Notes: a model not told the origin generated them from the sequence alone. 64,000 nt of DNA from Pseudomonas jessenii (GCF_002236115.1 NZ_NIWT01000004.1:372001-436000); one strand, 5' to 3'; shown: positions 1 to 10,096, counted from the stretch's first letter. Numbers and translations are program-made.

Positions 1-393
<393 letters not shown>

Positions 394-419
394 GCCTTCA
401 AGCAACAAGCTAAGCAACC

Positions 420-440
420 GGGGCTGTTTTATTCAGCCCC
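420..440 (+). terminator. Hairpin between guaB and guaA (attenuator-like)
   Basis: A perfect 7-bp GC-rich stem (ggggctg/cagcccc) with a 7-nt T-rich loop lies 27 nt after the guaB stop. The tail gagttgtttc is only weakly T-rich, so it is more likely a leaky terminator or an mRNA 3'-end stabiliser inside the guaBA transcript than a full stop. Confidence 0.45.
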
Positions 441-492
441 GAGTTGTTTCTGAATCACGACTGTTTCCGAATTTTTTAGACGAGACTGAATC

Positions 493-2070
493 ATGGCCCT
501 CGACATTCACGCTCACCGCATCCTGATCCTCGACTTCGGTTCCCAGTACACCCAGCTGATCGCCCGCCGCGTGCGTGAAATCGGCGTGTACTGCGAACTG
601 CACCCGTTCGACATGGACGAAGATGCGATCCGCGAATTCGCTCCTAAAGGCGTCATCCTCGCCGGCGGCCCAGAGTCGGTTCACGAAGCCAACAGCCCTC
701 GCTGCCCGCAAGCCGTTTTCGACCTGGGCGTGCCGGTCTTCGGTATCTGCTACGGCATGCAGACCATGGCCGAGCAACTGGGCGGCAAGGTTGAAGGTTC
801 CGAGCTGCGTGAGTTCGGTTATGCCCGTGTTGATGTAGTCGGCAAGAGCCGCCTGCTGGACGGCATCGAAGACCATATCGACGCTGATGGCCTGTTCGGC
901 CTCGACGTGTGGATGAGCCACGGTGACAAGGTCACCCGCATGCCGGAAGACTTCCACATCCTGGCCAGCACTCCGAGCTGCCCGATCGCCGGCATGTTCA
1001 GCGACGAGCGTCGTTACTACGGCGTGCAGTTCCACCCGGAAGTGACCCACACCAAGCAGGGCGGTCGCATCCTGTCGCGCTTCATCCTCGACATCTGCGA
1101 GTGTGAAGCCCTGTGGACCCCGTCGAAAATCGCTGAAGACGCCATCGCCCAGGTTCGCGCCCAGGTCGGCACCGACAACGTCCTGCTCGGCCTGTCCGGC
1201 GGTGTGGACTCGTCCGTGGTTGCCGCGCTGCTGCACAAAGCCATCGGCGACCAACTGACCTGCGTGTTCGTCGACAACGGCCTGCTGCGCCTGCACGAAG
1301 GCGAGCAAGTGATGGCCATGTTCGCCGAGAACATGGGTGTCAAGGTGATCCGCGCCAACGCCGAAGAGCAGTTCCTCGGTAATCTGGCCGGCGAAGCCGA
1401 CCCGGAGAAGAAGCGCAAGATCATCGGCCGTACCTTCATCGACGTGTTCGATGCCGAATCCTGCAAGCTGGACAACATCAAGTACCTGGCCCAGGGCACC
1501 ATCTACCCGGACGTGATCGAGTCGGCTGGCGCGAAAAGCGGCAAGGCCCACGTGATCAAGTCGCACCACAACGTGGGTGGCCTGCCGGAAGAAATGAACC
1601 TCAAGCTGGTTGAACCCCTGCGCGAGCTGTTCAAGGACGAGGTCCGTCGTCTGGGCCTGGAACTGGGCCTGCCGTACGACATGGTCTACCGTCACCCGTT
1701 CCCGGGCCCGGGCCTGGGCGTGCGCATCCTCGGTGAAGTGAAGAAGGAATACGCCGACCTGCTGCGTCGCGCCGACCACATCTTCATCGAAGAACTGCGC
1801 AAGGCCGACTGGTACCACAAGGTCAGCCAGGCGTTCGTAGTGTTCCAGCCGGTGAAATCGGTTGGCGTGGTGGGTGATGGCCGTCGTTACGCCTGGGTCG
1901 TGGCCCTGCGTGCCGTGGAAACCATCGACTTCATGACCGCGCGTTGGGCACACCTGCCTTACGAACTGCTGGAAACCGTTTCCGGCCGCATCATCAATGA
2001 AATCGAAGGCATCTCCCGCGTCACCTACGACGTGTCGAGCAAGCCGCCAGCGACCATTGAGTGGGAATGA
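493..2070 (+). CDS. guaA: GMP synthase (glutamine-hydrolysing)
   Basis: It converts XMP to GMP using ATP and glutamine, in the cytoplasm. The length is 525 aa, the same as the E. coli enzyme. The N-terminal class I glutamine amidotransferase domain (about residues 1-200) has nucleophile Cys86 in GICYGMQ and the His181/Glu183 pair in HPEVTHT. The ATP pyrophosphatase domain follows with the PP-loop SGGVDSS at 235-241. The C-terminal dimerisation domain ends in the conserved KPPATIEWE. It lies directly after guaB in the standard order. The start is the first ATG of the conserved N-terminus; the upstream Shine-Dalgarno is weak (gacgagactgaatc). All catalytic residues are present. Confidence 0.99.
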   Translation: MALDIHAHRILILDFGSQYTQLIARRVREIGVYCELHPFDMDEDAIREFAPKGVILAGGPESVHEANSPRCPQAVFDLGVPVFGICYGMQTMAEQLGGKVEGSELREFGYARVDVVGKSRLLDGIEDHIDADGLFGLDVWMSHGDKVTRMPEDFHILASTPSCPIAGMFSDERRYYGVQFHPEVTHTKQGGRILSRFILDICECEALWTPSKIAEDAIAQVRAQVGTDNVLLGLSGGVDSSVVAALLHKAIGDQLTCVFVDNGLLRLHEGEQVMAMFAENMGVKVIRANAEEQFLGNLAGEADPEKKRKIIGRTFIDVFDAESCKLDNIKYLAQGTIYPDVIESAGAKSGKAHVIKSHHNVGGLPEEMNLKLVEPLRELFKDEVRRLGLELGLPYDMVYRHPFPGPGLGVRILGEVKKEYADLLRRADHIFIEELRKADWYHKVSQAFVVFQPVKSVGVVGDGRRYAWVVALRAVETIDFMTARWAHLPYELLETVSGRIINEIEGISRVTYDVSSKPPATIEWE

Positions 2071-2110
2071 TCGTATGAGCCTGTGAACGCAGGCTCAAAA
2101 CGATAGCGAC

Positions 2111-2150
2111 AAAAAGAAGCCCCGGGTTGTGAGACCCGGGGCTTCTTGCG
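2111..2150 (+). terminator. Rho-independent terminator after guaA
   Basis: A perfect 14-bp stem (2114-2127 with 2134-2147, aagaagccccgggt and its complement) has a 6-nt loop. An A-run lies on the left and a T-containing tail on the right. It closes the guaBA transcript and may work in both directions. Confidence 0.85.
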
Positions 2151-2177
2151 TTTCAGTTGTGTTCGCCCCAAATCCCC

Positions 2178-2258
2178 TATGGGAGTGAGCTTGCTCGCGA
2201 TGAGGCCAGCACATCCAACATCTCCCGCGCCTGACACGCCGCCATCGCGAGTAGCTTG
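2178..2258. repeat. Partly decayed REPIN (family A2)
   Basis: The left arm ctatgggagtgagcttgctcgcgat has two changes from the family consensus. The right arm survives only as ccatcgcgagtagcttga, ending at the stop codon of the neighbouring minus-strand toxin gene. The inner sequence gatgaggc.agcacatcc matches that after the single REP at 30111. Confidence 0.75.
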
Positions 2259-2260
2259 AT

Positions 2261-4795
2261 TTACACCGGCAAGCGCCCTTCGAGGTTCATGCCCATACGG
2301 CTAAGACCCCAGGACAGCTCGTCGATGCTGGCATAAGGCACCTGATTCACGTCGGTCCATGCGGGGCGATTGATCAGGTAGCTGCCGTCAGCTGTGCGCT
2401 CGACCATCGTTCGGACCACTTGGCCGAGTCTGTTGCGATGAATCAGTGTCCAGTTTCCGTTCGATTTCTCGAAAGTGAACATGCCTTGCCGATATAGCAG
2501 TCGATCAAGTGCTTCCGGTGTCTTTTCAAGCAACGGCAGTGGCATCTGCAAGCTCAAGTCAGCGTGCAAGGTGTCGAAGTTTCCGTCGGTTAATTCGGGT
2601 TGGGTGGCAAAGCCGCGGCCTACCTCAATGCCTCGATCCGTTTCAATCAGCAGGCTTTCTTCCGGCAGCACTTCTTCGATACGCAAACCAATACCGCCCT
2701 GCATTTCGCTGATGCCGGACATTCCACGAAAGGTGTTGATGTTTTCCTGATCCGTCAGCACCACCCATCTGCCCGCTCCGTTGAGCGTTTTGTCGGCCTC
2801 CATGATGGTGTGGGTGAGGTAGGTCTTGATGGCTTGCTCATGCATGTCGGGAAGTGATGGGCCGGGGAAACGGTAACTGGCCAGGCAGTCGGTTGCCTGA
2901 ATCCGAATGCCATTTTGTTGAGCCGCCTTGACCACTTCAAGCGGGGTGAATCTGCCGGAGGGATCGCTTTTCAGCTTTTGCAAATACGCCTTGAGATCAT
3001 CGGGCATTGACCCGGTCTTGAAGAATTGATCGAGTTCCACCTGGTTGAAGTCGTTGAGCAGGCGATGGAAATAGATCGTCTTGACTTCCTGTTGGGCAAG
3101 GATCGGCATGTTCTCGATGAGAAACCGCATGCTGGCAATGCGGTCCTGGCTTTCACCGATGACCAGGCCCGGTGCCGCTTCAAATATCTTCGGGAGCAGT
3201 TCTGCGGCAGTGGTTGATGGCGTCACGACTGGAAGCTGCGGACGAGGGGGTAATGAAGCGAAAAATCCACTGCGGGAAAAGAATTGACGGGCGTCTTGTG
3301 ACAGCGTGGCGCGCGGGGCCGCGACGTATCGTGCGTAAGTGGACTCTGCGCGAAAGCTTCCGTCTGGCTGACGGACCAGTTTGATATGGGTTTCTCTCTC
3401 GCCCATCGCCAGTAGTCTGATACTGAATCGGTTAGTTGCATCGTATTGCGTGGCCGGGCGGCGCAGGATGGCCTGTGTTGGCTCTTGAGCAGAGGCAGAC
3501 GCAGAGGCGGGAGCAGGCGTAGAGGCCGGAGCAGATGTAGACGGCGGAACGCGGGACCCGCCCGGATGCCGGTTTCCACCACCCCTGAGCCCGGCTCGGG
3601 GTGTCAGCTCCCATTCGCCCTCGGCATTGAGACGCACAGGGAGTGAACCTGAAAACGCGTTGGGATTTTCAGGGTCGATGATGGCCCAGGTGCCGCCTCC
3701 GTTGGGATCGGCTTCGTAGCGCACGTAATAAGCCCTGTCATCGAGCAAGATCGCAGTGGCGGGGTTGGAGTCGAGTTGATAGATGCCCTGGAATTTCCCG
3801 GCTTCACTCACGGGTGTCTGCCCCTCGAGCAGTTCATTGGCTTGCCAGTGGTCCGGTATTTCGATGGGTTGAGAGGTTCCTGACAAGGGTGAATCGAGTT
3901 CACTTGCCAGCTCGACGGGCCAGCCCATGGGCTTCATGCCCTTTGCAACCAACGCTTGCTTGAGTTCTTCGAGGTTGTCCACTGTCATGGACTCGTAGGC
4001 TGGCCGAAGCGGGGTATCCAGATTCAGCCTTCCACCCGGCGTGGATCTGATGACGCTGTCTGCCATCCCGTTGTTGGCATTGCGATAAACCACAAGGACG
4101 CTGCTGCGGTAGCGCTGGAAGGTGAACATCCCCGGTTCAGGCAGCAGCGCTCGCAGTTGTTGCGGGGTCCTGTATGCCCACGGGGTTTGCATCTGCACGC
4201 GCCAGTCGCCTTTGATCAGTGCATGGACGCTGTCGAAGTCCATGCCATCAGATACGTAAAAAACAGGGGAATCCGGATAGTCCGCATGCTCCACAGCCAA
4301 CCCCGGATCGGAGTTGATGGGTTGCGCTTGCCCCGGCGCTACGTCATCGATACGAATGCTCAGGGCATCGGTCTGTTCGCTAATGCCGCGATAGCCTCTG
4401 AATGTCGCCATGTTTTCCTGATTGACCAAGGCAACCCATTTGGCCGGTTCTTTCAATGCTTCGTTGAACCGGATGACCTCGCTGGCAAAAAAACTCCTGG
4501 CCATCTGGTAATCGGATTCCCAGTTAATCGCTTCTTTGTTGATGTTGTAGGTCGTCGACATGTCGAGGGCCTGAACCCGGATCTGTTGGGTATTGGCGGC
4601 TTTGACCAGCGCCAGCAGATTGAATTGGCCTGTTGGGTCGTTGCCGGCCTTTATGTCGAGTTTTTTCAGGTAGTTTTCCAGCTCGGCGGGCATTTCACCG
4701 GTGCGCGCGAAGGTGTCCAATTCGAGTTGATTGACGTTGGCCAGCAGCTCCTGCAAGTACAGGGTCTTGACGCCATGTTGCGCGAGCGTTGGCAT
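2261..4795 (-). CDS. C-terminal part of the interrupted toxin, tandem TIKI-like domains
   Basis: This is the 844 aa from the first ATG after the internal stop. That ATG falls inside the first TIKI-like domain (ENMPTLAQHGVKTLYLQELL), so it is probably not a real start; coding sequence extends upstream to 4990. The segment holds the rest of domain 1, a second beta module at 333-407 (GKFQGIYQLDSNP...GLRGG), an Ala/Ser/Pro linker near 415-440, and a full second domain from about 540 (PGLVIGES, FLIENMPILAQ, WVVLTDQEN). The two domains align well with each other. The TIKI/ChaN/erythromycin-esterase relationship is inferred from the GES motif and the resemblance to Pasteurella multocida toxin C2-type regions. 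No RNA or transport signals are seen. Confidence 0.6.
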   Translation of the reverse strand: MPTLAQHGVKTLYLQELLANVNQLELDTFARTGEMPAELENYLKKLDIKAGNDPTGQFNLLALVKAANTQQIRVQALDMSTTYNINKEAINWESDYQMARSFFASEVIRFNEALKEPAKWVALVNQENMATFRGYRGISEQTDALSIRIDDVAPGQAQPINSDPGLAVEHADYPDSPVFYVSDGMDFDSVHALIKGDWRVQMQTPWAYRTPQQLRALLPEPGMFTFQRYRSSVLVVYRNANNGMADSVIRSTPGGRLNLDTPLRPAYESMTVDNLEELKQALVAKGMKPMGWPVELASELDSPLSGTSQPIEIPDHWQANELLEGQTPVSEAGKFQGIYQLDSNPATAILLDDRAYYVRYEADPNGGGTWAIIDPENPNAFSGSLPVRLNAEGEWELTPRAGLRGGGNRHPGGSRVPPSTSAPASTPAPASASASAQEPTQAILRRPATQYDATNRFSIRLLAMGERETHIKLVRQPDGSFRAESTYARYVAAPRATLSQDARQFFSRSGFFASLPPRPQLPVVTPSTTAAELLPKIFEAAPGLVIGESQDRIASMRFLIENMPILAQQEVKTIYFHRLLNDFNQVELDQFFKTGSMPDDLKAYLQKLKSDPSGRFTPLEVVKAAQQNGIRIQATDCLASYRFPGPSLPDMHEQAIKTYLTHTIMEADKTLNGAGRWVVLTDQENINTFRGMSGISEMQGGIGLRIEEVLPEESLLIETDRGIEVGRGFATQPELTDGNFDTLHADLSLQMPLPLLEKTPEALDRLLYRQGMFTFEKSNGNWTLIHRNRLGQVVRTMVERTADGSYLINRPAWTDVNQVPYASIDELSWGLSRMGMNLEGRLPV

Positions 4796-4990
4796 GTTTT
4801 CGATCAGGAACTGTTTGCTGCCGATGCTGCCCCGGCTCTCGCCGACGACCAGGCCCGGTTTTTCCGCGTAGGTCGCTTCAAACAGTTCGCCAGGCGTGGC
4901 AAACGCTTGTGCAGAGGACGCCGGTTGGCTCGGTGTCGGTGGGTGAAGCTCGTACCAGGCCCTGGCGTCGCTGATCAGGTTGCGACGAGG

Positions 4991-6970
4991 TTATTCCTGG
5001 GCCATCTCGAATTCGCTGAGGGTGATGACCTCTTGGTTGGCATCGGACATGAGTACGCTGTGGACGTCGATGTCTGCCACTGACCAGATCCGTCTGAACG
5101 GGCTGCGTACGTCGGGTCCACCCAGCGCCCATGCCCGCATTTCAGGGTCGTCAAGGCCCGGCACGTGAACGCCTGGCCGTTGTGACGACTCCTCGACGGC
5201 GGGGGAGGCGGCGTCCGCTGCTTGCATCCCGCCTCTGAGGCCCAGTTTGGGAACGACTTCCCATTCTCCCGAATCATTCATAAACCGTACTGGAATCGAA
5301 TCCGTGAAAGAGTCGGGATTGGCCGGGTCGATGATTGCCCAGTACCCACGCCCGTTGAGGCTGTTTTCATAACGCACGTAATAGGCGTTGCCGTTGAGTT
5401 TGATGGCGGACGAAGGATTCGAGGCGAGCCGATATGTACCCTGGAACTTGCCTGACTCACGAACCAGGGCGTCATCGCTGAGCACATCATTAATCCTGAA
5501 GGAGTCTGGCACTGATGACGCTGGCCTGTCCTCAGTCGAGCCCGTGACAGCCTCTGATTCTCCTTCGATGGTTCCGACCTTCGACCCGGCGGTTTCGGCA
5601 GGTGTGGTTGATTCAATCAGATCAGCCATTTCTTTGGCTTCGGCGGCGTCGATGTCCGGGCCGATTTCCTCCAGCGATCCCGGACCTTTGAGCACCAGGA
5701 GGTTGAACAGCAAATCGATACCGCTGAGCACGGCGCCAAGAACGCCGGCCTTGCGTTCCTTGGCGGTTTTGCCATTGACCGCCTGATCGATGTTCAAACC
5801 CAGGCTGGCGATACTGGCGCCGACCACCGGCAGGGCAATCGGCCAACCGACCACCGCCATGGGGCCAAATACTTTTAAACCGGCGCTGAGGTAACCGATC
5901 CACAGTTTCTTGCGCAGATCGCCATTGGACGTCAGCGAGAGTTCGGCTTCGGCAAACATTGCGCTTTTGGTCGAGTTGCTCAACCAGCTGAATGCGTCGC
6001 CGGTGATGATCTGGTTTTTTTGATTGATCAGGTGATGGTCGTACTTGCCCCAAGTGCTGACCAGCCGGTTCATGATATCGGTGATGTTCTTGTCGATGGT
6101 TTGACGATCGGCCAAGGAAAAATGCGTCATGAAGCCTCGGCGAGCCTCTTCTTCGTTCATCTGCTGCAACATCCAGTAGTGCATGTCCGTCGCGGTTTCC
6201 AGCACTTTGAAAGCGACGTTTTCACCGGGCAGATACACGATCTGGCACCCCTTGGGTGCGACGAAACGCAGGATGTTGGTGGCAAGGTACCCGTCGACGT
6301 CCAGAGCCCGAACAATGTCGGCGCAAGGGTGCTGAGCCCGCAGCATCTGCAGGTCGACAGGCCAGTTGATCGGACCCATTACGGCGTTAGTGACGAACTG
6401 AAAGTCATCGTCGCTCAACTGCCGTTTGTCCCTGGCCTTTACGGCTTGTATCAGAAAATTGCATTTGGCCAGGGTTCGGAAGTCGGTGCCGGACTGCTTC
6501 CAGAACGCGGTCAATTTGTCGGTATAGAGCGTGCTGAAATCGATGTTCCAGAACGCCTTCAGCACCTCGTTGCCGTGCAGGCGTACTTCGTTGGTTTCGT
6601 TGAACCTCCCGGCGTTCGGGCCGGCGGTATAAAAGCCTGCATAGACGTCAAGCAGGTCGGCGTTGTCCTGATCGCTGGTGCGAAAGCGCTGGATCACCAG
6701 CTGTGTCAGGGTCGTGGTTGACGTCGGCGTTGCTTTGACATGCTCCCAACCAGTGAACGTTTTCGAACTGCTTTCGGCTGTGTCGAAACGGTGGAAGTAC
6801 ACCTGATCCGGATCGAGGTCGGTAATGCCGGATTTTTTCAGTAAGTCGCTGGCGACTTCGTGCGCCGTGTCTTGCAGGCTCGGGCAAGTCTGGATCACGG
6901 TGGTGGCGATCGCCTTGAGCGCGGCCTTGTCGGCGGCATTGGGCAGCGGGCGTGTTTCGTTCGGGTTCAT
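4991..6970 (-). CDS. N-terminal part of the interrupted toxin
   Basis: This is the 659-aa open segment upstream of the internal TAA. The start ATG at 6970 has aaggaaagag about 10 nt upstream. The first ~360 residues are helical and polar, like the N-terminal part of dermonecrotic-toxin-type Pseudomonas proteins (DUF6543-like by my reading). Residues about 365-445 are hydrophobic, with GPMAVVGWPIALPVVG and the family-typical KTAKERKAGVLGAVLSGIDL. Residues 507-581 are the beta module beginning GKFQGTYRLASNP and ending GLRGG. The last 78 residues are an acidic linker that would continue into the next segment but for the TAA. If translated alone, it would lack every C-terminal effector domain. 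Confidence 0.7.
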   Translation of the reverse strand: MNPNETRPLPNAADKAALKAIATTVIQTCPSLQDTAHEVASDLLKKSGITDLDPDQVYFHRFDTAESSSKTFTGWEHVKATPTSTTTLTQLVIQRFRTSDQDNADLLDVYAGFYTAGPNAGRFNETNEVRLHGNEVLKAFWNIDFSTLYTDKLTAFWKQSGTDFRTLAKCNFLIQAVKARDKRQLSDDDFQFVTNAVMGPINWPVDLQMLRAQHPCADIVRALDVDGYLATNILRFVAPKGCQIVYLPGENVAFKVLETATDMHYWMLQQMNEEEARRGFMTHFSLADRQTIDKNITDIMNRLVSTWGKYDHHLINQKNQIITGDAFSWLSNSTKSAMFAEAELSLTSNGDLRKKLWIGYLSAGLKVFGPMAVVGWPIALPVVGASIASLGLNIDQAVNGKTAKERKAGVLGAVLSGIDLLFNLLVLKGPGSLEEIGPDIDAAEAKEMADLIESTTPAETAGSKVGTIEGESEAVTGSTEDRPASSVPDSFRINDVLSDDALVRESGKFQGTYRLASNPSSAIKLNGNAYYVRYENSLNGRGYWAIIDPANPDSFTDSIPVRFMNDSGEWEVVPKLGLRGGMQAADAASPAVEESSQRPGVHVPGLDDPEMRAWALGGPDVRSPFRRIWSVADIDVHSVLMSDANQEVITLSEFEMAQE

Positions 6971-7033
6971 GCACTCTCTTTCCTTGAGAAAACGGGATGT
7001 CGAGGATGGCCGGTTTTTTCAAGGCAAGTGCAC

Positions 7034-7044
7034 TACATAGTTAT
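7034..7044 (-). promoter_or_regulatory. Promoter-like box ataactatgta upstream of the interrupted toxin
   Basis: The minus strand reads ataactatgta, with 63 nt between the box and the ATG at 6970. The identical 11-mer occurs 65 nt before the start of the third giant toxin gene (58642-58652). It contains -10-like sequences (taactat, tatgta), but I see no shared -35. Confidence 0.4.
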
Positions 7045-7160
7045 GCCCACAGCTGATGTGCGGCCACAGGTCACCCTTACCGTTTCGCAGTTGCAGGTGT
7101 ATCGTATTCGCCTTTTGCAGGCCCCCGGGCCTGTCGCTGATACGTGAGGTAGTTGAGTTC

Positions 7161-8537
7161 ATGTCGTTTACCCGTCGCCAAATCCTCGGTGGCCTGGCCG
7201 GTCTTGTTGTCGTTGGTGTCGGTGCTGGGGGCGCGTCGCGCTACTGGCTGGGCAAGATGGCCGACGCCGAGGCGGGCCACGACTACGAGCTGATCGCGGC
7301 GCCGTTGGACGTGGAACTGGTAGCCGGGCACAAGACCCAGGCTTGGGCCTTCGGCCCTTCGGCGCCGGGCACCGAGTTGCGGGTGCGCCAGGGTGAATGG
7401 CTGCGGGTGCGTTTCATCAACCACCTGCCGGTCGCCACCACCATCCACTGGCACGGCATCCGTCTGCCGCTGGAAATGGACGGTGTGCCTTACGTCTCGC
7501 AGCTGCCGGTGCTGCCGGGCGAATACTTCGATTACAAATTCCGCGTGCCTGATGCCGGCAGCTACTGGTATCACCCCCATGTGAGCAGCAGCGAGGAACT
7601 CGGTCGCGGCCTGGTCGGCCCGCTGATTGTCGAGGAGCGTGAGCCCACCGGCTTCAAGTACGAAAAAACCTTGAGCCTGAAGAACTGGCATATCGATGAG
7701 CAGGGCGCTTTCGTCGACTTCAGTATTCCCCGGGAAGCGGCCCGTGGCGGCACGGCGGGGCGTCTGTCGACCATCAACGGCATCGCGCAAGCGGTGATTG
7801 ATTTGCCGGCCGGGCAGATCACCCGTGTACGTTTGCTCAACCTCGATAACACCTTGACCTATCGCCTGAATATTCCCGGCGTCGAAGCGCAGATCTATGC
7901 GCTCGATGGCAACCCCATCGAACCGCGCCCGCTAGGCAAGGAATACTGGCTCGGCCCCGGCATGCGTATCTGCCTGGCGATCAAGGCGCCGCCGGCCGGT
8001 GAAGAATTGTCCCTGCGCAACGGCCCGGTGCGCTTGGGTACGCTGCGTTCGGTGGCCAACACCGACGCCCCGACCGAGTGGCCGCCCGCGCTGCCCGCCA
8101 ACCCGGTGGCCGAGCCGGACCTGGCCAATGCCGAGAAACTCAACTTCAATTTCGAATGGGTCGGTTCGGTGTCGGTGAACGTCGATAATGGCAAGCCGCC
8201 AAGCCTGTGGCAGATCAATGGCAAGGCCTGGGACATCACCGACAAAACCTGTGCCGACCGCCCGATCGCCAAACTGGAAAAGGGCAAGAGCTACATTTTC
8301 GAATTGAAAAACATGACCCAGTATCAGCACCCGATTCACCTGCACGGCATGAGTTTCAAGGTCATCGCCTCGAATCGGCACAAGGTCATTCCGTATTTCA
8401 CCGACACCTACCTGCTGGGCAAGAACGAGCGCGCGCAGGTAGCGTTGGTGGCGGATAATCCGGGTGTATGGATGTTCCACTGCCATGTGATCGATCACAT
8501 GGAAACCGGCCTGATGGCCGCTATCGAGGTGGCGTGA
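7161..8537 (+). CDS. Tat-exported multicopper oxidase
   Basis: This 458-aa cupredoxin-type oxidase probably couples oxidation of a phenolic or metal substrate (for example Cu(I)) to reduction of O2 in the periplasm. The N-terminus SFTRRQILGGLAGLVVVG is a twin-arginine signal, as expected for an enzyme exported folded with copper. The four copper-ligand motifs are visible: HWHGIR, WYHPH, HPIHLHGM and HCHVIDHMETGLM, the last with type 1 Cys/His/Met ligands. The start is the ATG at 7161 with gaggt 10 nt upstream; longer upstream starts would bury the Tat signal. The stop overlaps the tadA start (TGATG), so the two genes are cotranscribed. CueO/CopA/laccase-like is as far as sequence alone goes; there is no Met-rich copper insert like that of CueO. 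Confidence 0.9.
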   Translation: MSFTRRQILGGLAGLVVVGVGAGGASRYWLGKMADAEAGHDYELIAAPLDVELVAGHKTQAWAFGPSAPGTELRVRQGEWLRVRFINHLPVATTIHWHGIRLPLEMDGVPYVSQLPVLPGEYFDYKFRVPDAGSYWYHPHVSSSEELGRGLVGPLIVEEREPTGFKYEKTLSLKNWHIDEQGAFVDFSIPREAARGGTAGRLSTINGIAQAVIDLPAGQITRVRLLNLDNTLTYRLNIPGVEAQIYALDGNPIEPRPLGKEYWLGPGMRICLAIKAPPAGEELSLRNGPVRLGTLRSVANTDAPTEWPPALPANPVAEPDLANAEKLNFNFEWVGSVSVNVDNGKPPSLWQINGKAWDITDKTCADRPIAKLEKGKSYIFELKNMTQYQHPIHLHGMSFKVIASNRHKVIPYFTDTYLLGKNERAQVALVADNPGVWMFHCHVIDHMETGLMAAIEVA

Positions 8538-9034
8538 TGCGTCAGATTCGTCCCGCCGCCATCATCGACCGCAGTCGTGATCGCGAATTCATGCGTGAGG
8601 CCCTGGCACTGGCGGCCCAAGGCGCGGCCCTCGGCGAAGTGCCGGTGGGTGCGGTACTGGTCCAGGATGGGGAAATCATCGGTCGCGGCTTCAACTGCCC
8701 GATCAGTGGCAACGACCCCAGCGCCCACGCCGAGATGGTCGCAATCCGCGCCGCCGCCCAGGCCGTCAGCAATTACCGACTAACCGGCAGTACGCTTTAC
8801 GTGACGCTGGAGCCGTGCAGCATGTGCGCGGGCCTGATCGTGCACTCGCGGATTGCCCGGGTGGTGTACGGCGCGCTGGAGCCCAAGGCGGGGATTGTGC
8901 AGAGCCAGGGGCAGTTCTTTACCCAGGGCTTTTTGAATCATCGGGTGTTGTATGAAGGCGGGGTGTTGGCGGAGGAATGCGGGGCGGTGCTCAGTGAATT
9001 CTTCAAGGCCCGGCGCGCAAAACCTTCAGACTGA
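8537..9034 (+). CDS. tadA: tRNA-adenosine(34) deaminase
   Basis: It deaminates A34 of tRNA-Arg(ACG) to inosine so that one tRNA reads CGU, CGC and CGA; the gene is usually essential. The protein is 165 aa with a cytidine/deoxycytidylate deaminase fold. The zinc site and catalytic Glu are in AHAEM, and the two zinc cysteines are in EPCSMCAG. The C-terminus is the FFKARRAKPSD type. The start is the ATG at 8537, overlapping the multicopper oxidase stop by one base, which implies translational coupling. A REPIN follows at once and separates it from the convergent cmoB. Confidence 0.96.
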   Translation: MRQIRPAAIIDRSRDREFMREALALAAQGAALGEVPVGAVLVQDGEIIGRGFNCPISGNDPSAHAEMVAIRAAAQAVSNYRLTGSTLYVTLEPCSMCAGLIVHSRIARVVYGALEPKAGIVQSQGQFFTQGFLNHRVLYEGGVLAEECGAVLSEFFKARRAKPSD

Positions 9035-9045
9035 ACACCGCCCCC

Positions 9046-9130
9046 CTGTAGGAGCGAGCTTGCTCGCGATGGCGTGTCAGGCTAAGTGGTGTCGACTGAC
9101 ACACCATCGCGAGCAAGCTCGCTCCTACAG
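9046..9130. repeat. REPIN, family A1
   Basis: Two inverted REPs (ctgtaggagcgagcttgctc and its complement) flank a short variable spacer in the convergent gap between tadA and cmoB. The RNA would fold into a long cruciform-like hairpin that may protect 3' ends. Confidence 0.92.
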
Positions 9131-9139
9131 GTTCTTGCG

Positions 9140-10096
9140 TTACTTTCTGGCGACGATTACGGCCCGCATCGGCGCCGGCAGCCCTTCAATGGTCTTGCTG
9201 TGATCTTCCGGATCGAGGAAGTCACTGAGCGACTGATACTTCATCCACTCCGTCCCGCGCTGTTCCTCGATCGTGGTGGTGCTCACGTCCACGCACTTCA
9301 CGTCTGTGAACCCGGCACGTCGCAACCACAACTCCAGCGCTGGCACCGACGGCAGGAACCACACGTTGCGCATCTGCGCGTAGCGGTCCTCCGGCACCAG
9401 CACCTGATGTTTGTCGCCTTCGACCACCAGGGTTTCCAGCACCAGCTCACCGCCCTTGACCAGGCAATCCTTCAGCGCCAACAAATGTTCGATGGGCGAA
9501 CGGCGGTGGTAGAACACACCCATGGAAAACACTGTGTCGAACCCTTCGAGGTTCGGCGGCAGGTCTTCGAACGGGAAGGGCAGGTGCCAGGCGTTCGGCT
9601 CGGACAGGTAGCGTTGCACCGCCTGGAACTGGCAGAAGAACAGCCAGTTCGGGTCGACACCGATCACGCTGTCCGCGCCGGCGCCAAGCATGCGCCACAT
9701 GTAATATCCGTTGCCACAGCCGACATCGAGGATGCGCTTGCCTTTCAGGTTCAGGTGCGGGGCGACCCGTGACCACTTCCAGTCCGAGCGCCATTCGGTG
9801 TCGACGTGCACGCCGAACAGGTCGAACGGCCCTTTGCGCCATGGCGACAGGCCCATCAGCGCGGTACGCATTTGCGCGCGGGTCTCGTCGCTGCAATCGG
9901 TATCGAGCTTCAAGCCATTGAGCAAATCGACTTCGCTCGGCTGGATCTTCGGCAGGGCGTCCAGCGCGCTTTGCCAGCGTTCCAGGTCGCCATGGCCCTT
10001 TTCCATTTTCTTGTCGAGTTGCGCTTGCAGAGTGTTGGCCCATTCGGCCAGCGGCGTGCCGGCCAGACGGCGGGCGAGGGGAGACAGATCAATCAT
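9140..10096 (-). CDS. cmoB: tRNA U34 carboxymethyltransferase
   Basis: It transfers a carboxymethyl group from carboxy-S-adenosylmethionine to 5-hydroxyuridine at tRNA wobble position 34, giving cmo5U and wider codon reading. The protein is 318 aa, close to E. coli CmoB (323). The N-terminal helical region begins [18 protein letters not shown]. The Rossmann methyltransferase core has motif [16 protein letters not shown] and the [15 protein letters not shown] segment typical of CmoB. The ATG overlaps the cmoA TGA by 4 bp (ATGA), so the pair is translated from one message and acts in sequence: CmoA makes the cofactor and CmoB uses it. Confidence 0.97.
   Translation of the reverse strand: MIDLSPLARRLAGTPLAEWANTLQAQLDKKMEKGHGDLERWQSALDALPKIQPSEVDLLNGLKLDTDCSDETRAQMRTALMGLSPWRKGPFDLFGVHVDTEWRSDWKWSRVAPHLNLKGKRILDVGCGNGYYMWRMLGAGADSVIGVDPNWLFFCQFQAVQRYLSEPNAWHLPFPFEDLPPNLEGFDTVFSMGVFYHRRSPIEHLLALKDCLVKGGELVLETLVVEGDKHQVLVPEDRYAQMRNVWFLPSVPALELWLRRAGFTDVKCVDVSTTTIEEQRGTEWMKYQSLSDFLDPEDHSKTIEGLPAPMRAVIVARK

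Larger units (their letters stand above)
2261..6970 (-). pseudogene. Giant dermonecrotic-toxin-like protein interrupted by one in-frame TAA
   Basis: From the ATG at 6970 to the TAA at 2263-2261 there are 1570 codons in one frame, broken only by TAA at 4993-4991. The 65 codons between that stop and the next ATG (4795) keep coding for a clean protein. They contain the start of a domain (PGLVVGES) whose second copy is intact later, and no credible start codon with a ribosome-binding site. So this is best read as one gene of about 1568 aa with a nonsense mutation, a sequencing error or stop readthrough. Domain order: helical N-terminal region; hydrophobic segment at about 365-445; beta module at 507-581; TIKI-like domain 1; second beta module; low-complexity Ala/Ser/Pro linker; TIKI-like domain 2. 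It resembles proteins annotated in Pseudomonas as dermonecrotic or membrane-targeted-effector toxins, with domains akin to Pasteurella multocida toxin. Secretion and target are unknown. Confidence 0.75.
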
